Shown piece after piece: positions 1-8,508 of a stretch of DNA of 64,000 nucleotides. How positions within the stretch are numbered: the stretch's first letter is position 1; each line of letters begins with the position of its first letter. The DNA lies in contig MTLY02000002.1 of assembly GCA_002011035.2 (NCBI GenBank), positions 186,001 through 250,000 of the forward strand. The letters are read 5' to 3'. The DNA comes from Candidatus Hecatella orcuttiae. Lineage in GTDB: Archaea > Thermoproteota > Bathyarchaeia > Hecatellales > Hecatellaceae. The position numbers and the translations under genes were made by a program. The notes beneath the pieces were generated by a model. The model made no database searches. It worked only from the letters and a program-made list of their open reading frames with translations, and was not told the DNA's origin.

Positions 1-798
1 GATCTCGCCGCCTGATTTTTTAACCAACTCCGTAACCATCTCTTCAGCCTTGCGAATACGCTCCAAGGCTTCGCCGCCGGTTTTGGCGGAAGTTGAGAAG
101 TGAAGTTCAATGTGGTAATGCCCCTCCTCCCCATAGGGATGAGATTTAATGTAAACTTGCGGGTAAACTCGCATGACTTCGTCTATGATGGGGGAAAGCT
201 CAGGCTCCAGCACTTTCTTAACTATGAGGCTTTCCTCCCTAAACTGGACTTGAGCTTTTTCTGTGATCAATCCAGCTACAGCCTCGTCGAAGATGGCCTT
301 CATTTCGCTGGGCACACCCGGCAGGCAGAGAATGAGAGTGTTTTCCTCCCTGAGCATCACGCCGGGAGCCGTGCCTACGGGGTTGGACAGAGGCTCTGCT
401 CCTTGAGGCAGCCGTGCCATCTTCTCTCTTTCTGATGTCAACTCCCTTTGGAGGGTTAGGCCTTTTTCCAGCAGTTCACGATGCTTTTCTCTGACCATTT
501 CCAAGGCTTGGGAATTCACCTTCAAAGGCCGGGACAGAGCCTCAGCTACGCCTTGGAGGGTTTTGTCGTCGTGGGTAGGCCCTAAGCCGCCTACCATCAT
601 CAGCAGCCACGGCTTTCTTCGCAAAGCCTCTCTGATGGAGGAGGCTATTTCTTCCACGTCGTCGGGGACGGTGGTTATCCTACGGAGGCTTCCGCCTAGG
701 GCGGTTACCCGCTTGGCAATCCAGTGAGCGTTGGTGTTTAGAGTCTTTCCGATGAGTAATTCATTACCTACGGTGATCAGCTCAACAGCAGCCTGCAC
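1..798 (-). CDS. CinA-like molybdopterin-binding-domain protein (C-terminus cut off by window edge)
   Basis: Reading from a GTG at 798 toward base 1, the frame stays open for 266 codons and leaves the window without a stop. The N-terminus (QAAVELITVGNELLIGKT) and the following GGLGPTHDD are the hallmark of the MoaB/Mog-like fold at the start of CinA. The LCLPGVPSEMKAIFD segment further on is also typical. Archaeal members are usually stand-alone domains of roughly 250-280 residues, annotated as nicotinamide-nucleotide amidase-related, so almost the whole protein is probably here. The amidase domain of bacterial CinA is not seen. Function in archaea is unsettled: NMN or ADP-ribose metabolism is a family-based guess. 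The family call is secure, the substrate is not. Confidence 0.85.
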   Translation of the reverse strand, partial: MQAAVELITVGNELLIGKTLNTNAHWIAKRVTALGGSLRRITTVPDDVEEIASSIREALRRKPWLLMMVGGLGPTHDDKTLQGVAEALSRPLKVNSQALEMVREKHRELLEKGLTLQRELTSEREKMARLPQGAEPLSNPVGTAPGVMLREENTLILCLPGVPSEMKAIFDEAVAGLITEKAQVQFREESLIVKKVLEPELSPIIDEVMRVYPQVYIKSHPYGEEGHYHIELHFSTSAKTGGEALERIRKAEEMVTELVKKSGGEI

Positions 799-849
799 TT
801 AAACCGCCTCATTCCGTTTTTCCAGTGGAGGATGGCCCTCTATCCGAGG

Positions 850-1053
850 TCATTTTTCCTTCTTAGAAAGCCACCATTTTAAGTATTCTCGGCGTTCCTG
901 CCTTTTTTCCTCTTCTTCTCGAGGAGGTATGTTCCTCCTTTTAGCTTCTAGGATTTCGTGGTACTTCAATGTTAGCCCGCAGCTTCGACAGGAGTAGAGT
1001 TTCATGTTGAGGTCGTAGGCCATTTCTCCTCCACATTCAGGGCAATACTCCAT
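850..1053 (-). CDS. Small zinc-ribbon protein
   Basis: A 67-residue protein with two CxxC knuckles, CPECGG near residue 4 and CRSCGL near residue 22, the classic spacing of a single zinc ribbon. A highly charged Lys/Glu/Arg-rich helical tail follows. It sits about 50 bases upstream of, and on the same strand as, the CinA-like gene, so the two may be co-transcribed. Similar tiny zinc ribbons are common in archaea and usually have no assigned role; RNA or protein binding is likely but not shown here. Confidence 0.7.
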   Translation of the reverse strand: MEYCPECGGEMAYDLNMKLYSCRSCGLTLKYHEILEAKRRNIPPREEEEKRQERREYLKWWLSKKEK

Positions 1054-1193
1054 ATTCGCTCACTCAACCAATATTCAAACTCCGTTATTAGGGTTTAAGA
1101 CCCCCGGCGGCATGCCGTGCTGTTTAAGGGTCGGAACCCCTATTTATTATATGAAAAGAAAACCTAGCCGCCGAAGAGGGAGAAAGGCTGCCG

Positions 1194-2231
1194 GTGGAAG
1201 CAAGGCTTTACCAGAAAATTCGGGAAGACGGCCTTGTAAAGTGCATCGTCTGCGGTCGAAGATGCTACATTGCAGATGGGAAAAGGGGCTTCTGCAGGGT
1301 CAGGGAAAATCGGGGGGGAACCCTCTACGTCCTCAACTACGCCAAACTCACTGCCATGAACGTGGACCCCATTGAGAAAAAGCCCCTCTTCAACTTTTGG
1401 CCGGGAAGTCTCTCCTTTTCCATCTCCTCCATCTCCTGCTCCCTCACCTGCGAATGGTGTCAGAATTATTCTCTCTCGCAGGTGGAGCCCGGGGAGATAC
1501 CTGTTCGGGAGGTCTCTCCGGAAGAGGTGGTGGAGATGGCTAAGAGATATGGCTGCAAAACCATAGCTTACACCTACAATGAACCTATCATCTGGTTGGA
1601 GTACGTCGTGGACACGGCTAAGGCGGCTAGGAAACAGAATATACTGAATGTTCTAGTGACAAACGGCTACGCCACCGAAGAGTCCATTCGAGAGTTCTCC
1701 CCCTATATCGACGCAGCCAACGTGGACATCAAAGCCTTCCATCCTGAATTCTACAGCAAACACTGCCAAGGGAGGCTGGAAGACGTCCTCAACAGCGTCA
1801 AGCTGATGGTGAAGGAGGGCTGGCATGTAGAAACCACCTACCTCCTTATCCCCGGGTTAAACGACCGCGTGGATGAAATTAGAAAAATGAGCCGGTGGGT
1901 GGTGGAGGAATTGGGCGCTGATACCCCTCTTCATTTCAGCCAATTTTATCCCATGTACAAGATGACTCACCTGCCGCCTACCCCCGTGGGCACCCTCGTC
2001 AAGGCTAGAGAAATCGCCTTGAAGGAAGGCCTCCACTACGTTTACGTAGGCAATGTCCCCGGTCATGAGGGGGAAAACACCTACTGCCCCGGCTGCGGCT
2101 CAGTCCTAGTTCAACGGTGGGGATTCGACGTGCAGAAATGGAGACTCACGGAAAAGATGACATGTTCCTACTGCGGTACCAGAATAGCCATAAAAGGAAA
2201 ATTTGAACCCAGAAAGAAAAGGTTCCTCTAG
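1194..2231 (+). CDS. amrS: AmmeMemoRadiSam-system radical SAM enzyme (AmrS family)
   Basis: A 345-residue protein with GTG start. A first cysteine cluster (CIVCGRRC, residues ~17-24) precedes the radical SAM motif CSLTCEWC, with Cys82, Cys86 and Cys89 binding the 4Fe-4S/SAM cluster. It is followed by YTYNEPIIW and a TIM-barrel core. The C-terminus holds two CxxC pairs (CPGCG, CSYCG) that look like a rubredoxin-type or zinc site. This arrangement matches AmrS, formerly annotated as pyruvate formate-lyase activating enzyme-like and usually associated with AMMECR1 and Memo proteins. Neither partner is in this window. Its substrate is unknown in archaea. The gene seems to be a single unit: the nearest same-strand gene follows after ~180 bases with its own promoter. 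Confidence 0.9.
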   Translation: MEARLYQKIREDGLVKCIVCGRRCYIADGKRGFCRVRENRGGTLYVLNYAKLTAMNVDPIEKKPLFNFWPGSLSFSISSISCSLTCEWCQNYSLSQVEPGEIPVREVSPEEVVEMAKRYGCKTIAYTYNEPIIWLEYVVDTAKAARKQNILNVLVTNGYATEESIREFSPYIDAANVDIKAFHPEFYSKHCQGRLEDVLNSVKLMVKEGWHVETTYLLIPGLNDRVDEIRKMSRWVVEELGADTPLHFSQFYPMYKMTHLPPTPVGTLVKAREIALKEGLHYVYVGNVPGHEGENTYCPGCGSVLVQRWGFDVQKWRLTEKMTCSYCGTRIAIKGKFEPRKKRFL

Positions 2232-2363
2232 ACCACGCACGCGGCGACAATATTCGCAGCGTCTGTGGAGGTCTAGGGGGCTATAAAACCGCTTTACATG
2301 CTTCGCTCAATTGCCAAGAAACCGCCGGGGGAGAGACATTTTGCCGCTGGACTTAAACCGAAG

Positions 2364-2370
2364 TATATAA
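2364..2370 (+). promoter_or_regulatory. TATA box for the ATP sulfurylase gene
   Basis: TATATAA in an A/T-rich setting after a 130-base spacer. Archaeal transcription begins about 25 bases downstream, near 2392. That places the nearby ATG at 2378 upstream of the expected transcript start and favours the GTG at 2414 as the translation start. Assigned by motif only. Confidence 0.5.
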
Positions 2371-2413
2371 TTCTTTGATGATTAAACAGAGATGTATCCG
2401 CCGCGAAGCTGGA

Positions 2414-3574
2414 GTGGAATGCCTATTGTCCGTGCCTCATGGGGGAAGACTCGTAGACCGAGTGTTGAAGGGGAAGCCGAGGGAAAAAGCCCAAAAGGAT
2501 GCCGCGCTTATGCCGGCTGTAAGTTTAGATGAAGAAGTGGCAAAGGACGCTCAAAACATTGCTCAAGGAATCTACAGTCCCCTGGAAGGTTTTCTTCTCC
2601 AAGAGGACTACGAGCGTGTGCTTCATGAGAGACGACTCTCATTCAAGGACGTTTACTGGACGATTCCCATCGTTCTCGACGTTACGAAAGACAGGGCGGC
2701 TCAGCTGAAAGAGGGGGAGGATATAGCTTTAACCTGCAACAATAGAACGGTTGCTGTGCTTCACCTAGAAGAGAAGTACCCTTATGACAAGAAAGAGTTT
2801 GCTCGGAGGGTCTTTAAAACCGTTGACCCATCCCACCCGGGAGTAGCTTCCCTCTACAGTAAAAAGGAAATCCTCCTCGGGGGGAAAATTGACCTACTGG
2901 AGGAGGTTGAAAGCGCCTATAAAAGATACGCATTGACTCCCAGACAGACTAGGGCCATCTTCAAGGAAAGAGGATGGAAAACAGTAGTCGGTTTTCAGAC
3001 GCGGAACGTACCTCATCTCAACCACGAATTCCTTCAAAAAACCGCCCTCTCTTTTCTAGATGGACTCTTCATCAATCCCGTCATCGGTAAAAAGAAGAAA
3101 GGCGACTTCAGAGACGAGATTATCTTGGAGTCATACAGGGTGCTGATAGACAGATACTATCCCAAAGAGAGCGTGGTCTTGGCCATCCTGCCTTGGGAAA
3201 TGAGGTACGCCGGCCCTATGGAGGCAATACACCACGCAATAATACGGAAGAATTTCGGCTGCACACATCACATCTTCGGAAGAGACCACGCAGGAGTCGG
3301 CAGCTTTTACCGCCCCTATGAGGCTCAAGAAGTTTTCGACCAGTTCCCGGACTTGGGCATCACCCCTATCTTCTTCCGAGAATTCTTCTACTGCAAAAAA
3401 TGTCAAGGCGTAATGAATGAAAAAATATGCCCCCATGGAGCGCAGGACAGAATTGTCTTCAGCGGAACAAAGGTGAGAAGCATCTTTACCCGCGGAGAAA
3501 CTCCTCCAAAAGAATTAATGAGGCCTGAGGTTGTTGAGGTCATAAAAAAATACCCGAATCCCTTCGTGGAATAG
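2414..3574 (+). CDS. sat: Sulfate adenylyltransferase (ATP sulfurylase)
   Basis: Makes adenosine-5'-phosphosulfate from ATP and sulfate. Family motifs are clear: PHGGRLVDRV at the N-terminus, QTRNVPHLNHE (nucleotide/sulfate-binding HxxH region), GRDHAGVG and the C-terminal SGTKVRSIFTRGETPP. A CKKCQG...CPHG element near the C-terminus looks like the zinc site of thermophilic ATP sulfurylases. I prefer the GTG at 2414: it leaves seven residues before PHGG, as in other archaeal Sat proteins, and lies ~20 bases after the expected transcript start. An ATG at 2378 (or TTG at 2375) would add 12-13 residues of no recognisable similarity. No APS kinase, APS reductase or sulfite reductase is nearby, so assimilatory or sulfation use cannot be told from dissimilation by context. 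Confidence 0.93.
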   Translation: MECLLSVPHGGRLVDRVLKGKPREKAQKDAALMPAVSLDEEVAKDAQNIAQGIYSPLEGFLLQEDYERVLHERRLSFKDVYWTIPIVLDVTKDRAAQLKEGEDIALTCNNRTVAVLHLEEKYPYDKKEFARRVFKTVDPSHPGVASLYSKKEILLGGKIDLLEEVESAYKRYALTPRQTRAIFKERGWKTVVGFQTRNVPHLNHEFLQKTALSFLDGLFINPVIGKKKKGDFRDEIILESYRVLIDRYYPKESVVLAILPWEMRYAGPMEAIHHAIIRKNFGCTHHIFGRDHAGVGSFYRPYEAQEVFDQFPDLGITPIFFREFFYCKKCQGVMNEKICPHGAQDRIVFSGTKVRSIFTRGETPPKELMRPEVVEVIKKYPNPFVE

Positions 3575-3603
3575 CTTAAGAATGTTTTATCGTGAGGTAT
3601 TTG

Positions 3604-4227
3604 TTATGTTTTGGAAAGGGATCTCAATCTGTGTTGGTACTTTTCCTTATAGGAGGCTCGACAGGTTTTGCAGCAGAAGGAGTGTTCTCGGTCTCCTATT
3701 TTATGGGTTTCAGGTTTACCTTTTATCTCTCTGCCGCAGAAATTGCATGTCAACCGTAATCCCAGTCCAGGTCTGAGAATAATCCCCGGTTGCTCTTTGA
3801 CTATCTTGGCGATTATGTTGCTGGAGACCACTGTAACTCCTTCAAGTTTCGCTATGGTTTTCGCCAAGAAATCTTGGAGAGCTTTCAGGTCTTGGGCGAA
3901 CACTTTGATGAGAAGGTTGCCTTAGCCCGCTGTCAAGTAGATAGACCTGACCTCCTCGATTTTGTCCAAGACATTGAGGGTTTCTTCAAGCTTGGAGAAG
4001 TCAACTTTCAACATGACGTTTGAAACTACTCCCTGCTCTATTTTATCCGTGTCCAGCAGAGGGATTATCTTTTTTATGAGCCCTGAATCAAACATCCTCC
4101 GCATGCAACTTTCCACAGTTGGCGTGCTGACCAAGGCTTGCTTGGCTATTTGGCGCAGGGGCTTTCTTCCATCCTCCAGCAGAGCTCGGAGTATGGCTAT
4201 ATCTGTTTCATCCAACTTGATGGACAA
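3604..4227 (-). pseudogene. Lrp-type HTH / TRASH-domain metal-responsive regulator, interrupted by an in-frame TAA
   Basis: Residues 1-101 (from ATG at 4227) form an Lrp/AsnC-type helix-turn-helix followed by the first half of a RAM-like domain, ending EVRSIYLTAG. A TAA at 3922-3924 then interrupts the frame. Reading straight on in the same frame gives GNLLIKVFAQDLKAL, the expected continuation of the RAM domain, and then a C-terminal TRASH metal-binding module (CNFCGRE, then FCCKTC). Together the halves make a protein of about 207 residues, the size of archaeal CopR/CopT-type heavy-metal regulators. It is transcribed away from the copper genes that start at 4364, the usual layout for a local regulator. 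The TAA may be a sequence error, a genuine nonsense mutation, or a split gene; a GTG at 3903 could restart the second half. Confidence 0.75.
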
Positions 4228-4279
4228 GGGGTCTCAACGGGAAACCTCCTCCGCGATTAATTAACGTTTACAATTGAAA

Positions 4280-4329
4280 AATGAGCGACTCATTCTCTTC
4301 GCCTTTTTAAAGGTATACGCTTTAATACC
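4280..4329 (+). promoter_or_regulatory. Divergent copper-locus promoter region with two inverted repeats
   Basis: The 136-base spacer between the regulator and the Met-rich membrane gene contains AATGAG-CGA-CTCATT (4280-4294), a perfect 6-bp inverted repeat. A second repeat follows, GGTAT (4312-4316) with ATACC (4325-4329). Between them TTTTTAAAG (4304-4311) resembles a TATA element and would start transcription near 4335, about 30 bases before the GTG at 4364; a GGGGAG ribosome-binding site lies at 4351-4356. The palindromes are good candidates for the operator of the TRASH regulator. This is inference from symmetry and position only. Confidence 0.45.
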
Positions 4330-4363
4330 CTCCGGGACCAAGTCTAGATAGGGGAGTAGAAGC

Positions 4364-4777
4364 GTGAACGGGGAGAAGCCAACCGCAGCCTTCGTTTTAT
4401 CCCTCGTCGCAGGGGTTTTAATAGCGCTGGGCGGAGCTGTGAGCTCCGTTTTCATGGGAATGATGGGTCTGTACAGCGGCGGCTGGCGTGGGATGATGGG
4501 CGGATACGGCATGATGGGTTGGCCTGTTTGGGGCTTCGGTGTAGCCTTCGGCATAACAGGCCTAGTCGTAGGTGTCATCGTGATCATCGGCGCGATAATG
4601 CTGGATTCAAGACCTCAGGAACATAGGACATGGGGCGTTATAATACTGGTCTTCTCAATCCTGAGCATCCTAGGCGGAATGGGCGGCTTCGGCCTAGGGT
4701 TGATTCTAGGAATAATCGGAGGAGCATTAGCCATAGGCTGGACACCGCCGGCGCAGGCGACAGAACGTGTAAAATAG
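4364..4777 (+). CDS. Met/Gly-rich four-helix membrane protein of the copper locus
   Basis: A 137-residue protein with GTG start after a good GGGGAG site. It has about four hydrophobic helices (residues ~9-33, 52-78, 88-112, 113-128 by eye). The loop between the first two is packed with methionine and glycine (MGMMG, MMGGYGMMGW), typical of Cu(I)-handling segments. I do not recognise a characterised family; the helical pattern recalls small archaeal DUF-type membrane proteins that carry zinc ribbons. The stop is TAG at 4775-4777, but the same frame continues into a clear zinc ribbon (see next entry), so the natural product may be 29 residues longer. First gene of the likely copper operon. Confidence 0.7.
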   Translation: MNGEKPTAAFVLSLVAGVLIALGGAVSSVFMGMMGLYSGGWRGMMGGYGMMGWPVWGFGVAFGITGLVVGVIVIIGAIMLDSRPQEHRTWGVIILVFSILSILGGMGGFGLGLILGIIGGALAIGWTPPAQATERVK

Positions 4778-4864
4778 CCCACTAAAACCTGTGTCCACTG
4801 CGGTCGGGCGATTGTTTCAAACGCCAAGTATTGCCCTCAATGCGGAAAAGAGCAGCCTGAATAG
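4778..4864 (+). other. Orphan zinc-ribbon coding segment, in frame after a TAG stop
   Basis: Directly after the TAG, the uninterrupted frame reads PTKTCVHCGRAIVS followed by NAKYCPQCGKEQPE and a second TAG at 4862-4864. Two CxxCG knuckles 14 residues apart are a textbook zinc ribbon, a common C-terminal module on small archaeal membrane proteins. There is no start codon of its own, so it makes sense only as the tail of the preceding protein. Either the TAG is an error or recent mutation, or it is read through. Confidence 0.65.
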
Positions 4865-4879
4865 AGACGGTGCGGCGAC

Positions 4880-5608
4880 ATGTCTTATAACTGGAAGGTA
4901 AGCGCGCTGGTAATAGCTACAGCTTTGGCTGTGGCAGTAGTTGCGTTGTTTTTCTATTCTTACACCTACGTTCCCGGCATGAGGCCTCAACCTCTGGCGC
5001 CAACTCCGTCCACTGCCATGCCTCCCAGCATGATGGGCGAAGGACCAAGTGTAGGAGAGCCTTCTGCGGCTCAGGAGTTGCTGACGATGGAAGGGGCGCT
5101 GGCGGCCTCCCAAGATTACCTCCGAAAAGTAGGCGATCTGGATCTGGCTGTGGCTGAGATAATGGAGTTCAGCAACCATTATTATGTGGATGTTTATGAG
5201 CAGAGCACAGGTATTCACGCCTTCGAGCTTATCATAGAAAGGGATGGAGACATCTACCCGGAGCATGGACCGAACATGATGTGGAACACCAAGTACGGTC
5301 ACCATGGAGGCGGAATGATGGGTGTGGGAGGAATGATGGGGGCTTACTCCATGTCGGCAGAAATGCCCATCGACGAGCGGGAGGCATTGGTCTATGCTCA
5401 AAATTATCTGAATACATACATGCCGGGAGCCGTTGCTGTGGAGCCCCATAGATTCTACGGATACTATACGCTTCACGTGGAAATAGACGGCGGCATCGTC
5501 GGCATGCTCAGCGTAAACGGCTACAGTGGAGATGTCTGGTATCACAACTGGCATGGGGAATTCATCCGAATCATGGAGCTGCAAGAGCACCATGAACATG
5601 AGGATTGA
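4880..5608 (+). CDS. Membrane-anchored Met/His-rich PepSY-like extracellular protein
   Basis: A 242-residue protein. An N-terminal hydrophobic helix (residues ~8-28) is probably an uncleaved signal anchor, and is followed by a Pro/Met-rich linker with MMG clusters. The outer part has two PepSY-like repeats, the second ending in the characteristic YSGDVWYHNWHGEFI. Between the repeats lies a HHGGGMM...GGMMG stretch, and the C-terminus is HHEHED. The abundance of Met and His outside the membrane suggests binding of Cu(I)/Cu(II) or another soft metal. It lies 15 bases after the zinc-ribbon segment and 24 bases before the methyltransferase-like gene, so it is part of the same operon. PepSY domains are usually regulatory or peptidase-inhibitory; a metal-sponge role here is inference. 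Confidence 0.65.
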   Translation: MSYNWKVSALVIATALAVAVVALFFYSYTYVPGMRPQPLAPTPSTAMPPSMMGEGPSVGEPSAAQELLTMEGALAASQDYLRKVGDLDLAVAEIMEFSNHYYVDVYEQSTGIHAFELIIERDGDIYPEHGPNMMWNTKYGHHGGGMMGVGGMMGAYSMSAEMPIDEREALVYAQNYLNTYMPGAVAVEPHRFYGYYTLHVEIDGGIVGMLSVNGYSGDVWYHNWHGEFIRIMELQEHHEHED

Positions 5609-5632
5609 AAACGCCTCCTAGGGGGAGCCTCC

Positions 5633-6271
5633 ATGACGTGGGAGTTCTGGAATAGGTGGGACCTAGTCTTGGCGAATGTGGCATTGTTCTCCCTATTCCT
5701 CCTCCTCATGCCCTTCAAAAGGCGAAGCGCATGGGGTTCCCGCGGGGCCTTCATAGGTTTCTTGGTAGCCTTATTCACCGAAATGTACGGCCTACCTTTG
5801 ACGGTTTACGTCATCGCTCCTTTTCTTCTACCGTTTTCCGGCTCCAGCCAGTGGCTGTGGAGTGGACACCTATTCGGATGGGTGGGCATAGCCGTTGGAA
5901 CACCCATCCTCATCCTAGGCGGAGCCTTAATCGTGGCCGGATGGAGGGCGGTTCATAGAGCGGTGTCAAGCGATGGGGGACTTGTGACTGATGGAGTCTA
6001 TCGTTTTGTACGGCATCCTCAATACCTAGGACTGATGCTTCTCACCTTAGGCTGGTTGGTACATTGGCCGACCATCATAGGCGCGGCGATGTGGCCTTTT
6101 CTGGTTCTTCTATACTATCGGCTGGCGAGAAGAGAGGAAAAAGATCTGGAAATGAAGTTTGGAGAAAGATTTCACAAATACAGGAATACTGTTCCTATGC
6201 TTCTGCCAAAATCGAAGTTTAAATTACTCGTTATAGGGAATAATAAAAAAATGAGGGAATCACATGGCTAA
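5633..6271 (+). CDS. Isoprenylcysteine carboxyl methyltransferase-like integral membrane protein
   Basis: A 212-residue polytopic protein with about five hydrophobic helices. The C-terminal signature ([14 protein letters not shown], then [17 protein letters not shown] and a short basic tail) is that of the ICMT/phospholipid N-methyltransferase superfamily, in which RHPxYxG and the later Arg-Glu pair bind SAM. The substrate cannot be read from sequence: archaeal members have been linked to lipids or small thiols but are mostly uncharacterised. Its reading frame overlaps the copper ATPase start by 8 bases, so the two are probably translationally coupled. That makes this an unusual but apparently stable partner in the copper locus. 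Confidence 0.75.
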   Translation: MTWEFWNRWDLVLANVALFSLFLLLMPFKRRSAWGSRGAFIGFLVALFTEMYGLPLTVYVIAPFLLPFSGSSQWLWSGHLFGWVGIAVGTPILILGGALIVAGWRAVHRAVSSDGGLVTDGVYRFVRHPQYLGLMLLTLGWLVHWPTIIGAAMWPFLVLLYYRLARREEKDLEMKFGERFHKYRNTVPMLLPKSKFKLLVIGNNKKMRESHG

Positions 6272-8345
6272 AGACCCGATTTGCGGCATGTATGTGGACG
6301 AAAACAAGAAAGAAGTCATCAAACGAGAGGTTAGAGGGCGAACATACTATTTCTGCAGTGAAAACTGTGCCGAGACGTTCATGAGGCCTGAGGTTGAATT
6401 GCGAAATCTTAAACGACTCGTAATATTCAGTTGGATCTTAGGAATTTTGACGTTTACCTTCACCTACATAAAGGTCTTGCCGGCTTTACCTAACAATGTT
6501 TGGCTCTTTATTTTCGCCACACCGGTTCAATTTGTAGCCGGGTATAGATTCTATCGAGGTACCTGGGACGCTTTGAAGAGTAGAAACGCCAACATGCACA
6601 CGTTGATAGCCATAGGTACTTCTGCAGCATGGCTCTACAGCACTATCGTTACCTTTTTTCCTAACTTCTTTCCTAGAGCGGAAGTATACTTCGACACGGC
6701 CACCTTAATTATTGCGCTGATACTTACGGGAAGACTATTCGAGGATATTGCCAAGGGTAAAGCCTCGGATGCGGTCAGAAAACTGATGGATCTTCAACCA
6801 AAATTAGCCCGATTGATAAAAGATGGAAAAGAAATTGAAGTTCCCGTCGAAAAAATTCAGTTGGGCGACATCTTAATCGTCAGGTCTGGAGAGAAAATTC
6901 CTACCGATGGTATAGTGATTGAGGGCCACTCCTCTGTTGACGAGAAGATGATCACTGGCGAAAGCATGCCGGTTGGAAAAAAAGTGGGTGACGAAGTTAT
7001 CGGCGCCACTATCAATAAAGTTGGGATGCTGAAGATAAAGGCAACAAAAGTCGGTGCGGACACAACTCTATCCCAGATAATAAAGTTGGTTGAGGAGGCT
7101 CAAATATCACGGGCCCCTATACAACGGCTGGCTGATGTGGTATCGTCCTACTTCGTCCCCATAGTCATCTTGGTAGCAGGTATTGCGTTCTTTGTATGGT
7201 ATCTGATAGGTTTGCAGAGCTTCCAGTTCTCCCTCACCGTAGCCATAGCTGTCCTCATCATCGCTTGTCCTTGCGCCTTAGGAATAGCGACACCTATGGC
7301 CATCATGGTTGGAACGGGAAAAGGGGCTGAAAACGGCATTCTCATCAAAGGAGGAGAATACCTTGAGAAAGCCCACAAGCTTCAAGCCATGGTCTTTGAC
7401 AAGACGGGAACCTTGACCAAGGGAGAACCCTCCTTAACTGACATCATTCCACTCAGTGGGCTGAATGAAGAGGAAGTATTAAAGCTGGCCGCCATCGCCG
7501 AGAAAGGCTCAGAGCATCCTCTAGGAGAAGCCATCATTCGGGGCGCTAAGGATAAAGGAATAGATATCCCTGACCCTGCAAAGTTCGACGTTGTTCCAGG
7601 GCATGGAGTGAAAGCGGAATACAATGGTAAAAAAATATTGCTCGGAAATAGGAAGCTCATGAAAGATAACAAGATAGACATAGAAAAACTTGAAGACAAA
7701 ATTAGCGCACTCGAAGAAGAAGGTAAGACGGCGATGGTGCTTGCTTTGGACGGGAAGGTGATTGGGATAGTTGCTGTGGCAGACACATTGAAGGATTATT
7801 CAAAAGAGGCAATAGAAGCCTTGCAGAGCATGGGAATTGATGTCATTATTCTCACCGGAGACAATAAGAGAACCGCAGACGCCATCGCCAGAAAACTTGG
7901 GATCAAACGGGTTTTGGCAGAGGTGTTACCGAAGGATAAAGTCAACGAAATTAAACGTCTTCAACAAGAAGGCAGAATTGTAGGGATGGTGGGGGATGGA
8001 ATAAACGATGCACCTGCATTGGCTCAAGCAGACATAGGCATTGCCATTGGAAGCGGAACCGATGTGGCCAAAGAAACTGGCGGCATTCTGCTGATCAAGG
8101 AAGACTTGAGAGACGTTGTAACTGCGATAAAACTGAGCAGAAAAACTGTTAGAAAGATCAAACAGAATCTCTTCTGGGCGTTCGCCTACAACACTGCCTT
8201 AATCCCTGTGGCAGCGGGAATACTATACCCTTCCTTCAACATACTACTTCATCCTATTTTTGCGGCTGCAGCTATGGGGCTCAGCTCCTTGACTGTGGTC
8301 GGAAACTCGATGCTCCTCAGGAGATTTAAACCTGAAAGGAGGTGA
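6264..8345 (+). CDS. copA: Copper-translocating P-type ATPase (CopA type, P1B-1) with N-terminal YHS domain
   Basis: A 693-residue ATP-driven Cu+ exporter in the cytoplasmic membrane. It begins with a YHS/TRASH-like metal module ([10 protein letters not shown]...YYFCSENC, residues 4-38) instead of the usual HMA domain. Core motifs are ITGES (actuator), [10 protein letters not shown] (~residues 335-344, membrane Cu+ site), [11 protein letters not shown] with the phosphorylated Asp near 379, SEHPLGEAI, and GDGINDAP near 578. The late helices carry YN and MGLSS, the pair that with CPC defines P1B-1 Cu+ pumps. The start overlaps the upstream methyltransferase-like gene. The free YHS protein and the CopZ-like chaperone follow within 165 bases, consistent with one detoxification operon. 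Confidence 0.95.
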   Translation: MAKDPICGMYVDENKKEVIKREVRGRTYYFCSENCAETFMRPEVELRNLKRLVIFSWILGILTFTFTYIKVLPALPNNVWLFIFATPVQFVAGYRFYRGTWDALKSRNANMHTLIAIGTSAAWLYSTIVTFFPNFFPRAEVYFDTATLIIALILTGRLFEDIAKGKASDAVRKLMDLQPKLARLIKDGKEIEVPVEKIQLGDILIVRSGEKIPTDGIVIEGHSSVDEKMITGESMPVGKKVGDEVIGATINKVGMLKIKATKVGADTTLSQIIKLVEEAQISRAPIQRLADVVSSYFVPIVILVAGIAFFVWYLIGLQSFQFSLTVAIAVLIIACPCALGIATPMAIMVGTGKGAENGILIKGGEYLEKAHKLQAMVFDKTGTLTKGEPSLTDIIPLSGLNEEEVLKLAAIAEKGSEHPLGEAIIRGAKDKGIDIPDPAKFDVVPGHGVKAEYNGKKILLGNRKLMKDNKIDIEKLEDKISALEEEGKTAMVLALDGKVIGIVAVADTLKDYSKEAIEALQSMGIDVIILTGDNKRTADAIARKLGIKRVLAEVLPKDKVNEIKRLQQEGRIVGMVGDGINDAPALAQADIGIAIGSGTDVAKETGGILLIKEDLRDVVTAIKLSRKTVRKIKQNLFWAFAYNTALIPVAAGILYPSFNILLHPIFAAAAMGLSSLTVVGNSMLLRRFKPERR

Positions 8346-8349
8346 TATC

Positions 8350-8493
8350 TTGGCGAAAGATCCTATATGTGGAATGGATGTGGACGAAGAGAAAATCCAA
8401 TACAAGTCTGAACATGCGGGAAAAACTTATTATTTTTGCAGCCCAACTTGTAAGTCTGAATTTGACAGAAACCCTGAAAAACACGCAAGATAG
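8350..8493 (+). CDS. Stand-alone YHS-domain protein
   Basis: A 47-residue protein with TTG start. The start is supported by GGAGGTGAT at 8338-8346, one of the strongest Shine-Dalgarno matches in the window, overlapping the end of the ATPase gene. The protein is a single YHS domain: [14 protein letters not shown], then YYFCSPTCKSEFD. Its first nine residues match those of the ATPase N-terminus, so it looks like a duplicated and detached copy of that metal module. Likely role: a small Cu+ carrier or donor for the pump, in parallel with the HMA protein downstream. Confidence 0.85.
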   Translation: MAKDPICGMDVDEEKIQYKSEHAGKTYYFCSPTCKSEFDRNPEKHAR

Positions 8494-8508
8494 GAGAAAA
8501 CCGAACCG

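Noticed and set aside
1112-1375. 87-codon frame at the 5' end of the AmrS gene
   Set aside because: It overlaps the start of AmrS in another phase and is Arg/Gly-rich without a recognisable domain.
4775-4777. Genome-wide recoding of TAG as pyrrolysine
   Set aside because: Clear genes end in TAG with no extended similarity after it (for example AmrS and ATP sulfurylase), and the MtmB homologue has lost its Pyl codon.
4817-5599. 260-codon open frame on the minus strand
   Set aside because: It lies wholly opposite the Met/His-rich PepSY-like gene, has His/Ser-rich low-complexity sequence that mirrors that gene's codons, and resembles no protein.
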